DNA of 64,000 nucleotides from JAOUGY01 sp963792365 (GCA_963792365.1 CAWBVW010000001.1:620001-684000); one strand, 5' to 3'. Positions 53,318-62,164 are shown, numbered from the stretch's first letter. Translations and numbers: made by a program. Notes: a model not told the origin generated them from the letters alone.

Positions 53318-55525
53318 TCATGCCACGGCTGCGAGGAGCGCTTGAACGAGGGGCGCCTCGTCGGCCGGGAGTCGGGAGACTCGGAAGGTGTCGTAGGCGA
53401 CGCCACCGCGCGTGTCGATCCGGGCCGTGGAGATCGGCATGCCGAACGAGTGGAAGACCGCTGCCACGTCCCTGAGCAGCCCGAGACGGTCGGCGGCCTC
53501 CACCTCGACCACCCCGCCTCCGGCACCTGACCGTTCGATGCGCACAGAGGGATCGAATCCGGCGCGTCGGACATCCCGATACGCGTGCTCCTTCATCTCG
53601 AGCGGGGTCGCGACGTCGTAACCGCCGCGGAGAACCCGTCCCATGTCTCGCTCGACCGCTACGAGGCGCGATGGGTCCACGTCACGTCCGGTTCCGTCGA
53701 CCACTTCGAACGTGTCGAACACGCGCCCATCCGATCGCGTCGCAAAACGAGCGTCGATGATCGACAGCCGGTGGAGCGCCATCACCCCTGCCACGTCGAG
53801 CAGGAGCTTTGGGCGGTCACTGGCCGAGACGACGAGCCGAACGGGCATGCCCGGGAAGGTTCGCAGCCTGCCGCCTCCGGGCCCAAGAGGTTCGCGGCCC
53901 AGCAGCACGTGGTCACAGATGACCTGAGGAGTGTGAGACACCTGATAGGCCTCGCCGAATCCCGCCAGGTGGGCCGCAACCTCGCTGCGGTCGAGCGCAC
54001 CGCCCGATGCATCGACCACGCGATCCACGACGAGGGCGGTCCGGTCTTGCTCCGGCATGCTTCGGCGCGACATCTCCCGCTCCATCTGGCGATACGCCCG
54101 TCGGAGCAGCTCCGCACGCCACGGGCTCCAGGTGTCCGAACCCGTGGCCCGGCTGTCGGCAACGGTGAGCAAGAAGAGCAGGCGAAGCGAATCGTGATCG
54201 GCGATGCGGTCCCCGGCCCACGAAAGGACGGACGAGTCGGTGTGGTCGTACCGCGTGGCGAGGTCGGCCAACAACAGATGGTTGGCCACCACCCGTTCGA
54301 GCAGCTCGGCGTGTTCGGAGGAGAGGCCCAACCGGGAGGCGATGTGAGCGATGCGCGCAGCCCCGACCCGACAGTGGTCGCCCGGCAGACCCTTGCCGAT
54401 GTCGTGGAGGAGTGCTGCCCACACCATCAATTCCGGGTCGGAGAGCTTGGCCGCGGCCTCTGCAACGATCGGATCGTCGGTCTCGCCGTCGAGGATCGAC
54501 CATGCCTGATCGACGGCCGCGAGCGTGTGGTCGGCGACGGCGTAGCTGTGGAACGGCACGACGTGCCCCTCTTCGAGAAGGTGATCCAACTCAGGGATGC
54601 CGGCGACCACGCTCGACCTCCACCACGCCACGATGTCCCCACGTTGATCGGGCCTGGATGCTTCGGGGAGTCGGGCGGCCGCACGAACCCGCTCTGGCGC
54701 CACCTCTGGCCACGAGCGATCGACCAAGCCCTCCGCCGTGGTGCGAGCGGACATCACCAGCCGCCCCAGGGTGGGCACATCGATGCCCAACCAGCGAGCC
54801 GCAGGTTCGCGGATCTCGAAGTCGAACCGATCGTGAAGCCGTCCGGTCACCGCATGCAACGCACTCCGCACGGCGGTGAGCTCCACCCGACACTGGTGTT
54901 CCGACGGGTCGGGTTCTGGTCCTGCTGCACCATGTGCCGCGAGAAGCCGCCGTCGCCAGTCCAGCATGTCGAGGGTTCTGATTCCGCCGCGCCCGATCTT
55001 CAGGTCTGCGGACATCAGCCGATACGGCTCTTCATCCCTCCTCCGCCGCTCTTCGGCGCTCATCAGCTTGACGATCCGCCCGTGTTCTTTCTCGAGGAGC
55101 CCGACGAAACGCTTCTGAAAGTCGGCGAAGACCCCTTCGTCACCTGTGAGGAGGCGAGCCGTCAGAAACGTCGAAATCGCATCGAGGCGGGTGCCGGCGA
55201 AGGTCCTGGCGCTCCTTGACGTGTGGGACAGGTGCCCCACCTTGAGCCGGGCGTCCCACAGCGGCCGCAGAACCCGTCGAGCCAATTCGTCCTCTCCCGA
55301 TCCTTCGTGCAGGAACAGCAGGTCGACATCTGAGTGGAGGGCCATGACCGAACGCCCGAATCCTCCCGTCGCCACAACGGCGATCCCGGGTCCCGGTTCT
55401 CCGACGAGGTCGACCACGGCCTCGCCGAGCAGAGTTGAGAGGTGGGACTCGGCTCCGTCGTACCAGCCGCTGGAGGCGATGCGCTCACGCTCCTGCAGGA
55501 ACGCCACCAGCCTGTCCGGCGTCAC
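53318..55525 (-). CDS. glnD: Bifunctional PII uridylyltransferase/uridylyl-removing enzyme GlnD
   Basis: 735 residues from GTG 55525, shorter than the 890 of E. coli but usual for actinobacteria. Senses glutamine and modifies PII at Tyr51. The nucleotidyltransferase motif is ATGGFGRSVMALHSDVDLLF (GG...SDxD). The HD domain has WAALLHDIGKGLPGDHCRVG. Two C-terminal ACT domains follow: RLVVSASDRPKLLLDVAGVM and VVEVEAADRLGLLRDVAAVF. In actinobacteria the reaction can be adenylylation instead of uridylylation; the sequence does not decide. It follows glnB after 13 bp and completes the amtB-glnB-glnD operon. Confidence 0.92.
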   Translation of the reverse strand: MTPDRLVAFLQERERIASSGWYDGAESHLSTLLGEAVVDLVGEPGPGIAVVATGGFGRSVMALHSDVDLLFLHEGSGEDELARRVLRPLWDARLKVGHLSHTSRSARTFAGTRLDAISTFLTARLLTGDEGVFADFQKRFVGLLEKEHGRIVKLMSAEERRRRDEEPYRLMSADLKIGRGGIRTLDMLDWRRRLLAAHGAAGPEPDPSEHQCRVELTAVRSALHAVTGRLHDRFDFEIREPAARWLGIDVPTLGRLVMSARTTAEGLVDRSWPEVAPERVRAAARLPEASRPDQRGDIVAWWRSSVVAGIPELDHLLEEGHVVPFHSYAVADHTLAAVDQAWSILDGETDDPIVAEAAAKLSDPELMVWAALLHDIGKGLPGDHCRVGAARIAHIASRLGLSSEHAELLERVVANHLLLADLATRYDHTDSSVLSWAGDRIADHDSLRLLFLLTVADSRATGSDTWSPWRAELLRRAYRQMEREMSRRSMPEQDRTALVVDRVVDASGGALDRSEVAAHLAGFGEAYQVSHTPQVICDHVLLGREPLGPGGGRLRTFPGMPVRLVVSASDRPKLLLDVAGVMALHRLSIIDARFATRSDGRVFDTFEVVDGTGRDVDPSRLVAVERDMGRVLRGGYDVATPLEMKEHAYRDVRRAGFDPSVRIERSGAGGGVVEVEAADRLGLLRDVAAVFHSFGMPISTARIDTRGGVAYDTFRVSRLPADEAPLVQALLAAVA

Positions 55526-55538
55526 GGCGCGAACCCGC

Positions 55539-55877
55539 TCACAGGGCGTCGACGCCTCGCTCGCCCGTTCTGATCCGAACCACATCGTCGACCGGGAGCA
55601 CGGCCACCTTGCCATCGCCGATCTCACCGGTGCGCGCCGACTCTTCGATCCCGCGGACGACCGCGCCCACCATGTCGGAGTCCACGAGCACTTCGAGACG
55701 AAGCTTCGGCACGAAGTCGACGGTGTACTCGGCACCCCGGTACACCTCGGTTTGGCCGCCCTGACGGCCGAACCCTCGGATCTCGCTGACCGACATCCCA
55801 TTGACGCCGAGCGCACGCAGGCGCTCTTTGACGTCGTCCAGCTTGAAGGGTTTGATGAATGCGATCACGAGCTTCAT
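55539..55877 (-). CDS. glnB: Nitrogen regulatory protein PII
   Basis: 112 residues, standard PII length. Trimeric sensor of 2-oxoglutarate, ATP/ADP and nitrogen status. The T-loop GQTEVYRGAEYTVDFVPK contains Tyr51, the modification site. The N-terminus MKLVIAFIKPFKLDDVKERL, and the C-terminal signature GEIGDGKVAVLPVDDVVRIR, are characteristic. It lies between amtB (13 bp upstream) and glnD, so it is the GlnK-type PII expected to bind and block AmtB. Confidence 0.95.
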   Translation of the reverse strand: MKLVIAFIKPFKLDDVKERLRALGVNGMSVSEIRGFGRQGGQTEVYRGAEYTVDFVPKLRLEVLVDSDMVGAVVRGIEESARTGEIGDGKVAVLPVDDVVRIRTGERGVDAL

Positions 55878-55890
55878 GGCCGGTCTCCCG

Positions 55891-57081
55891 TCATTCGTTG
55901 TAGGCGCGCTCTTCGTGCTGCGTGATGTCGAGGCCCTCCAACTCCTCACGCTCGGAGACCCGGAGACCGATCGTCGAGTCGATCAGCTTCGCCAGCAGCC
56001 AGGACATGACGAATCCGAATGCGAGGATCACGACGACACCGACCATCTGTTTGCCGAAGAACGCCGCCCCGCCACGGATGAGGCCATCGGACACGTTCTC
56101 GTTGAGTGCGTTCGAGGCGAAGACACCCGTCAACACCGAGCCGATGATGCCTCCGACCATGTGGATCCCCACCACATCGAGCGAGTCGTCGTACCCGAAC
56201 CTCTCTTTGAGTGATACGGCCTTGAAGCAAACGAGTCCTGCCACCGCGCCGATGCCGATGGCGGCCATCGGTGAGACGAACCCGGCAGCCGGAGTGATTG
56301 CAACGAGACCGGCCACCGCTCCTGATGCGGCCCCGAGCAACGTGGGCTTGCCCGTCTTCCTCCACTCGGCCGTCACCCAGCCCAGCGCCCCGAGCGAGGC
56401 ACCGATCTGAGTCGTGAGCATGGCACGAATTGCGATGCCGTCCGCAGCGAACGCCGAACCGGCGTTGAAGCCGAACCATCCGAACCACAGGATCCCGGTC
56501 CCGATCAACGTGAGCGGAAGCGAATGGGGTCGTAGGGCCTCGGAGCCGAACCCGTGTCGTGGCCCCAGTACCTTGACCAGGGCGAACGCAGCGATTCCGG
56601 CGTTGATGTGAATCACCAGTCCGCCCGCGAAGTCCCGGGCGCCCCACGAGAACAGCCACCCGTCCTCGGCAAAGCCCCAGTGGGCGGTCATCGGGTACAC
56701 CACGAGTGCCCACAGGGCCGAAAAGGCAACCCATGCCGAGAACTTCATGCGATCTGCGACCGCCCCCGAGATCAGTGCCGGTGTGATGATCGCAAACATC
56801 ATCTGGAAGACCACGAACGCAATCTCTTCGTCGGGGAGTCCGCCGAGCCCGACCTTGTCGAGTCCACCGATGATGCCACCGAGCGAATCACCGAATGCCA
56901 GGGAGTATCCGACGATCACCCAGAGAACGGTCACCACCGGGATGGTGAAGAAGTTCATCATGAGCATGTTCAGGACGTGCTTGGAGCGCACCATGCCGCC
57001 GTAGAACAAGGCCAGCCCCGGTGTCATGAAGAGCACAAGAGCCGACGCCGTCAGCACCCAAGCGATGTCTCCCGCCTCCAA
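55891..57081 (-). CDS. amtB: Ammonium transporter AmtB
   Basis: 396 residues from TTG 57081, with GAGGAGG six bases upstream. About eleven membrane helices. Signature strings are MTPGLALFYGGMVRSKHVLN, RDFAGGLVIHINAGIAAFAL (first pore His) and DVVGIHMVGGIIGSVLTGVF (second pore His). The Asp before FAGG recruits ammonium. A cytoplasmic tail of about 25 residues follows. The start was set by the ribosome site, since the longer reading runs into a repeat-rich spacer. First gene of amtB-glnB-glnD. Confidence 0.93.
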   Translation of the reverse strand: MEAGDIAWVLTASALVLFMTPGLALFYGGMVRSKHVLNMLMMNFFTIPVVTVLWVIVGYSLAFGDSLGGIIGGLDKVGLGGLPDEEIAFVVFQMMFAIITPALISGAVADRMKFSAWVAFSALWALVVYPMTAHWGFAEDGWLFSWGARDFAGGLVIHINAGIAAFALVKVLGPRHGFGSEALRPHSLPLTLIGTGILWFGWFGFNAGSAFAADGIAIRAMLTTQIGASLGALGWVTAEWRKTGKPTLLGAASGAVAGLVAITPAAGFVSPMAAIGIGAVAGLVCFKAVSLKERFGYDDSLDVVGIHMVGGIIGSVLTGVFASNALNENVSDGLIRGGAAFFGKQMVGVVVILAFGFVMSWLLAKLIDSTIGLRVSEREELEGLDITQHEERAYNE

Positions 57082-57118
57082 GCGAATCCTCCTCGCTCTG
57101 CGAGGCGGGACGATAGCC

Positions 57119-57178
57119 GGACGAGCAACGAGCAACCATCAACGTAGAACGTCAGACGTAGAACGTCGGACGTCGGGT
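57119..57178. repeat. Heptanucleotide array G (nnACGnn type, 8 units)
   Basis: Eight in-phase units: GGACGAG, CAACGAG, CAACCAT, CAACGTA, GAACGTC, AGACGTA, GAACGTC, GGACGTC, then GGGT. It abuts the stop codon of the DsbA-like gene (57179-57181) and lies upstream of amtB. The GTAGAAC phase unit is shared with array F. Confidence 0.82.
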
Positions 57179-57763
57179 TTACTTCGGGATACGGGTCCGC
57201 TTGAACTCGTTCATGTCCGTCCAGGCGAGCAAATCGAGTGCACGATCGAGATCCTCGACGTCGCCACGGCTCATGAACCGGATGAAGGTTGCGGTGTCAT
57301 CGGTGATGAACGTGGGAACACCGAACACCCTCCAGCGATCGACGGCCTCCACGTGCTCGTCGGCGAGCACCTCCAATGGCTTGCCCGAGGCGACGGTCTC
57401 GGCGATGGCATCGGGGTCCACACCGGCCCGCTCGACCGACCTTCGGATCACCGCTTCGTCCTTGATGTCTTCGCCGTGATCGTGCCGGGCCGCAAAGAGC
57501 TCACGGTGCACTGCCGGGAACACATCTGCATGGAAGTCGCGGGCGGCGATCCCCCACGTCAGGGCGAGAACCCCGGACTGCGGCTCGGGCTGATCCCACA
57601 CGTCGGTCCCACCCTCTTCCACGTGCGCCTGGGCGAGTGAGAATGCGTGAAATCGAGCGTTCCAGTCCCTGCCCGCGTCGAGGCCGTTGAGCACGGCCTC
57701 GCTTGCGTTCCGGGCGAAAGGGCAGAGATAATCGAAGGTGACTGCGAAGTTCATGCGGCTCAT
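57179..57763 (-). CDS. DsbA-family thioredoxin-fold protein
   Basis: 194 residues from ATG 57763 (or 191 from 57754). DsbA/2-hydroxychromene-2-carboxylate isomerase-type fold without signal peptide. The active site reads FDYLCPFARNA, so the second cysteine of CxxC is missing (CPFA), and a simple disulfide exchange is unlikely; a glutathione- or mycothiol-linked isomerase or reductase role is possible. VFGVPTFITDD holds the cis-proline. The ATG overlaps the whiB stop (ATGA). The stop is directly followed by heptad array G. Confidence 0.78.
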   Translation of the reverse strand: MSRMNFAVTFDYLCPFARNASEAVLNGLDAGRDWNARFHAFSLAQAHVEEGGTDVWDQPEPQSGVLALTWGIAARDFHADVFPAVHRELFAARHDHGEDIKDEAVIRRSVERAGVDPDAIAETVASGKPLEVLADEHVEAVDRWRVFGVPTFITDDTATFIRFMSRGDVEDLDRALDLLAWTDMNEFKRTRIPK

Positions 57764-58032
57764 GATGCCGCACGGAGGTCACGAAGCCACATCCGTCGCA
57801 GCTTCGAGCGCTCTCCGGGCGTGGTACCACCCCAGATGCCGTCGGCCTGATTGGTCTCGATGGCAAAGGCGAGGCAGTCGTCCATGACGGGGCACGATGC
57901 GCACAGTGCCTTGGCACGGGCGTTGCCCACGGCATCGTCCGGTGATGGAAAGAAGTCCACGCCTTCGGTGTCGCTGCAGGCGGCACCTTCTCGCCAGGTC
58001 TCGAATTCGTCTGATTGATGGATACTGAGCAT
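57760..58032 (-). CDS. WhiB-family transcriptional regulator
   Basis: 90 residues. Iron-sulfur-cluster regulator restricted to actinobacteria and their phages. The four cluster cysteines are Cys19, Cys44, Cys47 and Cys53 (C-x24-C-x2-C-x5-C). The GIWGGTTPGER turn and the basic tail LRRMWLRDLR follow. The size suits a WhiB1/WhmD-like or WhiB2-like protein. It overlaps the DsbA-like gene, so a redox-linked pair is plausible. The start ATG 58032 lies beside a small GGGTG/CACCC palindrome. Confidence 0.93.
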   Translation of the reverse strand: MLSIHQSDEFETWREGAACSDTEGVDFFPSPDDAVGNARAKALCASCPVMDDCLAFAIETNQADGIWGGTTPGERSKLRRMWLRDLRAAS

Positions 58033-58134
58033 GGGTGTTCACCCCCACAGTGGTCGGAACGGGATAAACGCACCATCAACCGGATTCGTTCCCTATTTCA
58101 CGGAGGGCGCGACTCGCCCACTGTACGTGTTCGA

Positions 58135-59373
58135 TTAGTCGAACTGGTAGGGATCCGGCACCGCTCCGGGTTCGTAGCGGCCGATCTCTGCCCGGGCCAC
58201 CGATCGCATGTGCACCTCGTCGGGACCGTCCGCGATCTGCAACCACCGACCCATCGCGTAGAACTCCGCCAACGGATAGAACTCCGTGAAGCCGGCGCCA
58301 CCGAACACCTGGATCGCCCGGTCTGCGACCCAGGTCAGTGTCTGGGGCGCAACCACCTTGATCGCGGCGATCTCGACCCGGGCGTTTCTCACGCCGACGT
58401 TGTCGATCATCCAAGCGGTCTTGAGCACGAGCAAGCGGGCCTGCTCGATCCGTATGCGGGCCTCGGCGATCCACGACTGGACCACTCCCTGGTTCGCGAT
58501 CGGGCCACCGAAGGCCTCTCTGGCCTTGGCGCGCTGCACCATGAGGTCGAAGCACCGCTCGGCCGCACCAATCGCTCGCATGCAGTGGTGGATGCGTCCC
58601 GGTCCGAGTCTGGCCTGAGCGATCGCAAACCCGCCCCCTTCTTCGCCGAGGAGGTTCGACGCAGGCACACGAACATGGTCGTAATGCACGATGGGGTGAC
58701 CGCTTCGATCGTGATACCCGAACACTTTGGGCGAGTACTCGACCGTCACGCCGGGGGCATCGAAGGGGACAAGCACCATCGACTGCTGGCGGTACGTGTC
58801 AGCATCCGGATTCGTCTTGCCCATCACGATCGCGATCTTGCACCGATCCGAGGCTGCACCCGACGAGAACCACTTTCGACCGGTGACCACGTAGTCGTCG
58901 CCATCTCGCTCGATCCGGGTTCGGATGTTCCGAGCGTCGGAGCTCGCAACATCGGGTTCGGTCATCCCGAAGCACGACCTGATTTCGCCTTCGAGCAGCG
59001 GGTGGAGCCACCGTTCCTTCTGCTCGGGCGTCCCGAACATGTGGAGGATCTCCATGTTTCCCGTGTCCGGGGCCGAGCAGTTGAGCGCTTCAGGGGCTAT
59101 CGACGGGCTACGCCCTGTGATCTCGGCCAGTGGAGCGTACTCCTGCACCGACAGGCCGCCTCCGTCCTCGGGATCGGGGAGGAAGAGGTTCCACATCCCC
59201 TGGGACCGGGCTTCCCGCTTCAGATCTTCGATGATCTGAGGATGATGATCGGGGTCACCCGACTCCTCCATCTGCTTGGCGTAGACGGGCTCGGCCGGGT
59301 ACACGTGCTCGTCCATGAAGCGAAGCAAACGCTCACGGTATTCCTCGACCTTGGGGCTGTACGAAAAGTCCAT
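58135..59373 (-). CDS. Acyl-CoA dehydrogenase
   Basis: 412 residues. FAD enzyme that introduces a 2,3 double bond into acyl-CoA. Typical strings are DFSYSPKVEEYRERLLRFMD, EIRSCFGMTEPDVASSDARN (FAD/CoA loop), TGRKWFSSGAAS and ARLGPGRIHHCMRAIGAAER. The C-terminal segment is QVFGGAGFTEFYPLAEFYAM. No clear catalytic Glu could be placed with confidence. The type with APDTGNMEILHMFGTPEQKE belongs to a broad actinobacterial group, some members of which act on unusual acyl chains. Standalone gene. Confidence 0.92.
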   Translation of the reverse strand: MDFSYSPKVEEYRERLLRFMDEHVYPAEPVYAKQMEESGDPDHHPQIIEDLKREARSQGMWNLFLPDPEDGGGLSVQEYAPLAEITGRSPSIAPEALNCSAPDTGNMEILHMFGTPEQKERWLHPLLEGEIRSCFGMTEPDVASSDARNIRTRIERDGDDYVVTGRKWFSSGAASDRCKIAIVMGKTNPDADTYRQQSMVLVPFDAPGVTVEYSPKVFGYHDRSGHPIVHYDHVRVPASNLLGEEGGGFAIAQARLGPGRIHHCMRAIGAAERCFDLMVQRAKAREAFGGPIANQGVVQSWIAEARIRIEQARLLVLKTAWMIDNVGVRNARVEIAAIKVVAPQTLTWVADRAIQVFGGAGFTEFYPLAEFYAMGRWLQIADGPDEVHMRSVARAEIGRYEPGAVPDPYQFD

Positions 59374-59846
59374 TCCCTGAACCTAATGGCGTGTCGCGGA
59401 CCGTGGTCCGGTCGAAGGTGAGTTGTCCACGCCCCAGCATGCCGGGAAGCTCCACGACGCGACGATCCCAGAGCTCCGCCGAAGCCACATCCGCACGCCG
59501 TGCAGCAGCTCGAGCTGGAGTCGGGTGAGGGACTGCTCGTCGGAGGTGTGACCCTCCCACTGGCCCAGGCGGAGCCGGGCCTGATCGATGAGTACGAACT
59601 CGTGGCGCATCCGAGGATCGCCGGTCACGGGCCGCTGTTCGCGGCGCTGTCGCATCACGGCGACCTGGATCTCGTGATTCGCCTGGAGTTGGGCTCGGCG
59701 GCGGTGGCGCTGCGCTACGTGCCGAAGTGGTCGCCATCTGCAAGTGGCCGAACGGCCGCATCAGGGGTGCGGTTGGACGCACGGGTTGGGCCGCCGAAGG
59801 ACCGACCTCGGCGAGGACCCAGACACCCCATATGCCGGCCCGCCAG
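59374..59846. other. Gene-free stretch with decayed coding fragments
   Basis: No complete gene. The right part contains a plus-strand reductase-type fragment (59500-59730). In the left part a minus-strand frame reads protein-like (RADVASAELWDRRVVELPG) at about 59400-59500 but has no recognisable family. This looks like a small gene graveyard. Confidence 0.55.
59500..59730 (+). pseudogene. Fragment of a RibD C-terminal / dihydrofolate-reductase-like protein
   Basis: About 77 codons match only the C-terminal third of the family: GLLVGGVTLPLAQAEPGLID, then EYELVAHPRIAGHGPLFAAL, then IRLELGSAAVALRYVPK. The family's N-terminal NADPH-binding part is absent upstream, where the same frame meets a stop at 59419-59421. 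The frame has no stop of its own before it runs into the convergent SLH gene. It is probably a truncated remnant. Confidence 0.65.
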
Positions 59847-62114
59847 TCAGGGACCGAGCGCCCGACGGAGAAACGCAGCCATCTGCCCACGGGTGACGGA
59901 ATCGTCGGGACAAAACAGGGTGTTGGCCGGTGGGTTGCATCCCACCGTGATTCCGGCCTCGGCGAGTCGCTCTATGTCTCGCTCGAACACAATGCCGTCG
60001 TCGTCGACGAATTCGAATGTCCCCGAGCTCGTGAGGCCGAGAGCCCGCACGAGGAGGGCCGCCATCTGTCCTCGGGTGACCGGGTCGTCGGGACAGAACA
60101 GGGAGTTCGCAGACGGATTACATCCGCGCGTCACACCGGTGGAGGCGAGCCATTCGATGTCGGCGGCGAACACCGAAGCCGTCGAGTCCTGGAAGACCGA
60201 AGAGCCGCCCAAGGCCTCGAGATCGGGAAGTGCCCGATGCAGAAAGGCAGCCATCTGACCTCTCGTGACCGGATCGTCGGGGCAGAACAGGTCGTTCGAC
60301 GGCGGATTGCAGCCCCGGGTCACACCCGAATCGGCCAGCCAGTGGATGTCGTCGAAGAAAACGTGTCCGACCGGCACATCCCGGAAGCGTGTCCCGACGT
60401 CGACGGTAGGACCGTACACGGGCCGACCGGCACCCAGCTCGAACGCGCCGGCATCCGGACTCCCGTCAACGGTCGTGCCATCGTTGAGATTCGGGAGCGC
60501 CACGCCGGCGTCGACGGCGTCCGAACCCGACGTCAGCCGGAGGTCGGCTCGTCCGACGGCGGCGGCGGTGTCCCACGCCGACGGGAGGGCGGCGTCGACC
60601 AGGTCCTGGAAGCCGACCTCGACGCCGTGGTCTTCGACACCTGCTGGAAGGTCGACGATCCTGTCGTACCTGACGTCATCCCACTTGAACCACGGCCCGC
60701 CGGGCTCGACCGTCCTGCTGGTTCCCCACGCCCCGTAGTCGAAGTCTCGTCCCTCGCCCGACGACGTGAACTCGAAGGCGTAGCGGGTCCCCAGGAACAA
60801 GTTGTTGCGGAACACGGTGTGGGACCACGCCGTGCTCGACGACAGCCCGTTCCCGTGCATGACACCCGTGTTGTGGGCGACGAAGACACCTGCCGGGTCG
60901 TTGTTGAGCTTGATCGGGCTCGACTCGAGATTGAAGAACTCGTTCCGAAAGATGTACGCGGGTCCGCCGTAGATCGGTTGAACACTCACCCCCATTCGAG
61001 CATTCGTCACCCGGTTCGACCACACCCTCACGTTCGCCTGGTTGTAGTCGATCTCGATTCCGTCATCCACACAGTGCGAGACGTCGTTGCCGTACACGTC
61101 ATTGCCGAAGGACGGCCCATGTTGGGGCTCCAGCGAGATGCAGTCGCCAAACGAGCGCACCTGGTTGTGACACACCGTGTTCCCCCACCCGCGGAGGTCG
61201 ATACCTTGTTCGTCGGGGATGCCGGTCCCCGGCCACGGGGTTCGGCCCACGACCCGGTTGTTGCAGATGGTCTGGCGCCGTTCGAGATCGTTGGACCTCC
61301 GGTTGATGATTCCGTACGACACGTCCGTCACGTCGTTGCCCGTCACCACGATGTCCTGAGTGTTCTGGGCGTCGATGCCCCAGGCGCCGTCGGTGATCGT
61401 CAACCCCTCCACGATCACGAAGGCGGTGGTGATGTCGAACTCGCCGATCGTGACCACACCTCGGTCGGTGCCGTCTCCGTCGACCACGGCACTCCCGTCA
61501 CCAGGTCCGCGGAAGGCGATCGGCGCGCCGGCAGTTCCCGACGTCGTGACCTGGAACGGTGCGTATCTCCCGGCTGCCACCTCGAACGTATCTCCGGGGG
61601 CGGCTGCATCTGCCGCTGCCTGAAGACCACGGAACGGGTTCACCGACGTCCCGGATCCACCGCCGTCCCCGGGCACCACGTGACGGATTCGAGGAGCCGC
61701 GACAGGAACGGAGAGCGTCGTGGCATCGAGCATCTCGGTGGCTCCCCCGCCGTCGGGATCCGACAGAGTGACGCGTAGGTCGTAGTCGGCGCCGTCCTCG
61801 AGATGCACGACCGAAGTACCCCACGACCCGAAGCCCAACTCCACCCCGTCGACGACAGAGTCGGGCCAAGCACGAACTGCAGGCGCTCCAGGGCGCCAAC
61901 CCGAGGCGCCGGCCGGCCGAAAATCGACCGTCATGCTGGAGTCCCCGTCGGTGTCGCCCGAGACGAACCACACGACGCCGATCGACCGGGGCGTCACATC
62001 GATTCGTAGCTCGCCGGCGACGATCGCCTCACCCGCTGCCATCGCAAGCGTCGCCGGCAGCAAACCCACGAGGCTCGCCACGACCACGGAGAGCAAGAAC
62101 CATTGCCGCGCCAT
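59847..62114 (-). CDS. Secreted parallel-beta-helix protein with three C-terminal SLH-like repeats
   Basis: 755 residues from ATG 62114. Signal peptide (WFLLSVVVASLVGLLPATLA). A fibronectin-like N-terminal part (about residues 30-130) ends near TTLSVPVAAP. A right-handed beta-helix follows, starting at DGGGSGTSVNPFRGLQAAAD with GDTFEVAAGRYAPFQ and repeats such as GNDVTDVSYGIINRRSND. Such folds often bind or cut polysaccharide. Three SLH-like repeats (about residues 570-755) share the GCNPPxNxLFCPDDxVTRGQ pattern with the protein at 40020-41795. Probable surface-anchored polysaccharide-interacting protein. Confidence 0.78.
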   Translation of the reverse strand: MARQWFLLSVVVASLVGLLPATLAMAAGEAIVAGELRIDVTPRSIGVVWFVSGDTDGDSSMTVDFRPAGASGWRPGAPAVRAWPDSVVDGVELGFGSWGTSVVHLEDGADYDLRVTLSDPDGGGATEMLDATTLSVPVAAPRIRHVVPGDGGGSGTSVNPFRGLQAAADAAAPGDTFEVAAGRYAPFQVTTSGTAGAPIAFRGPGDGSAVVDGDGTDRGVVTIGEFDITTAFVIVEGLTITDGAWGIDAQNTQDIVVTGNDVTDVSYGIINRRSNDLERRQTICNNRVVGRTPWPGTGIPDEQGIDLRGWGNTVCHNQVRSFGDCISLEPQHGPSFGNDVYGNDVSHCVDDGIEIDYNQANVRVWSNRVTNARMGVSVQPIYGGPAYIFRNEFFNLESSPIKLNNDPAGVFVAHNTGVMHGNGLSSSTAWSHTVFRNNLFLGTRYAFEFTSSGEGRDFDYGAWGTSRTVEPGGPWFKWDDVRYDRIVDLPAGVEDHGVEVGFQDLVDAALPSAWDTAAAVGRADLRLTSGSDAVDAGVALPNLNDGTTVDGSPDAGAFELGAGRPVYGPTVDVGTRFRDVPVGHVFFDDIHWLADSGVTRGCNPPSNDLFCPDDPVTRGQMAAFLHRALPDLEALGGSSVFQDSTASVFAADIEWLASTGVTRGCNPSANSLFCPDDPVTRGQMAALLVRALGLTSSGTFEFVDDDGIVFERDIERLAEAGITVGCNPPANTLFCPDDSVTRGQMAAFLRRALGP

Positions 62115-62152
62115 CGACCATTCCCCGTACCAATTCGCTGGACCATGGAGCG

Positions 62153-62158
62153 TACCCT
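62153..62158 (+). promoter_or_regulatory. Leaderless-type -10 box of the dipeptidase gene
   Basis: TACCCT lies six bases before ATG 62165, with no ribosome site between. This supports that ATG over the upstream GTG (62159). Confidence 0.5.
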
Positions 62159-62164
62159 GTGGCC

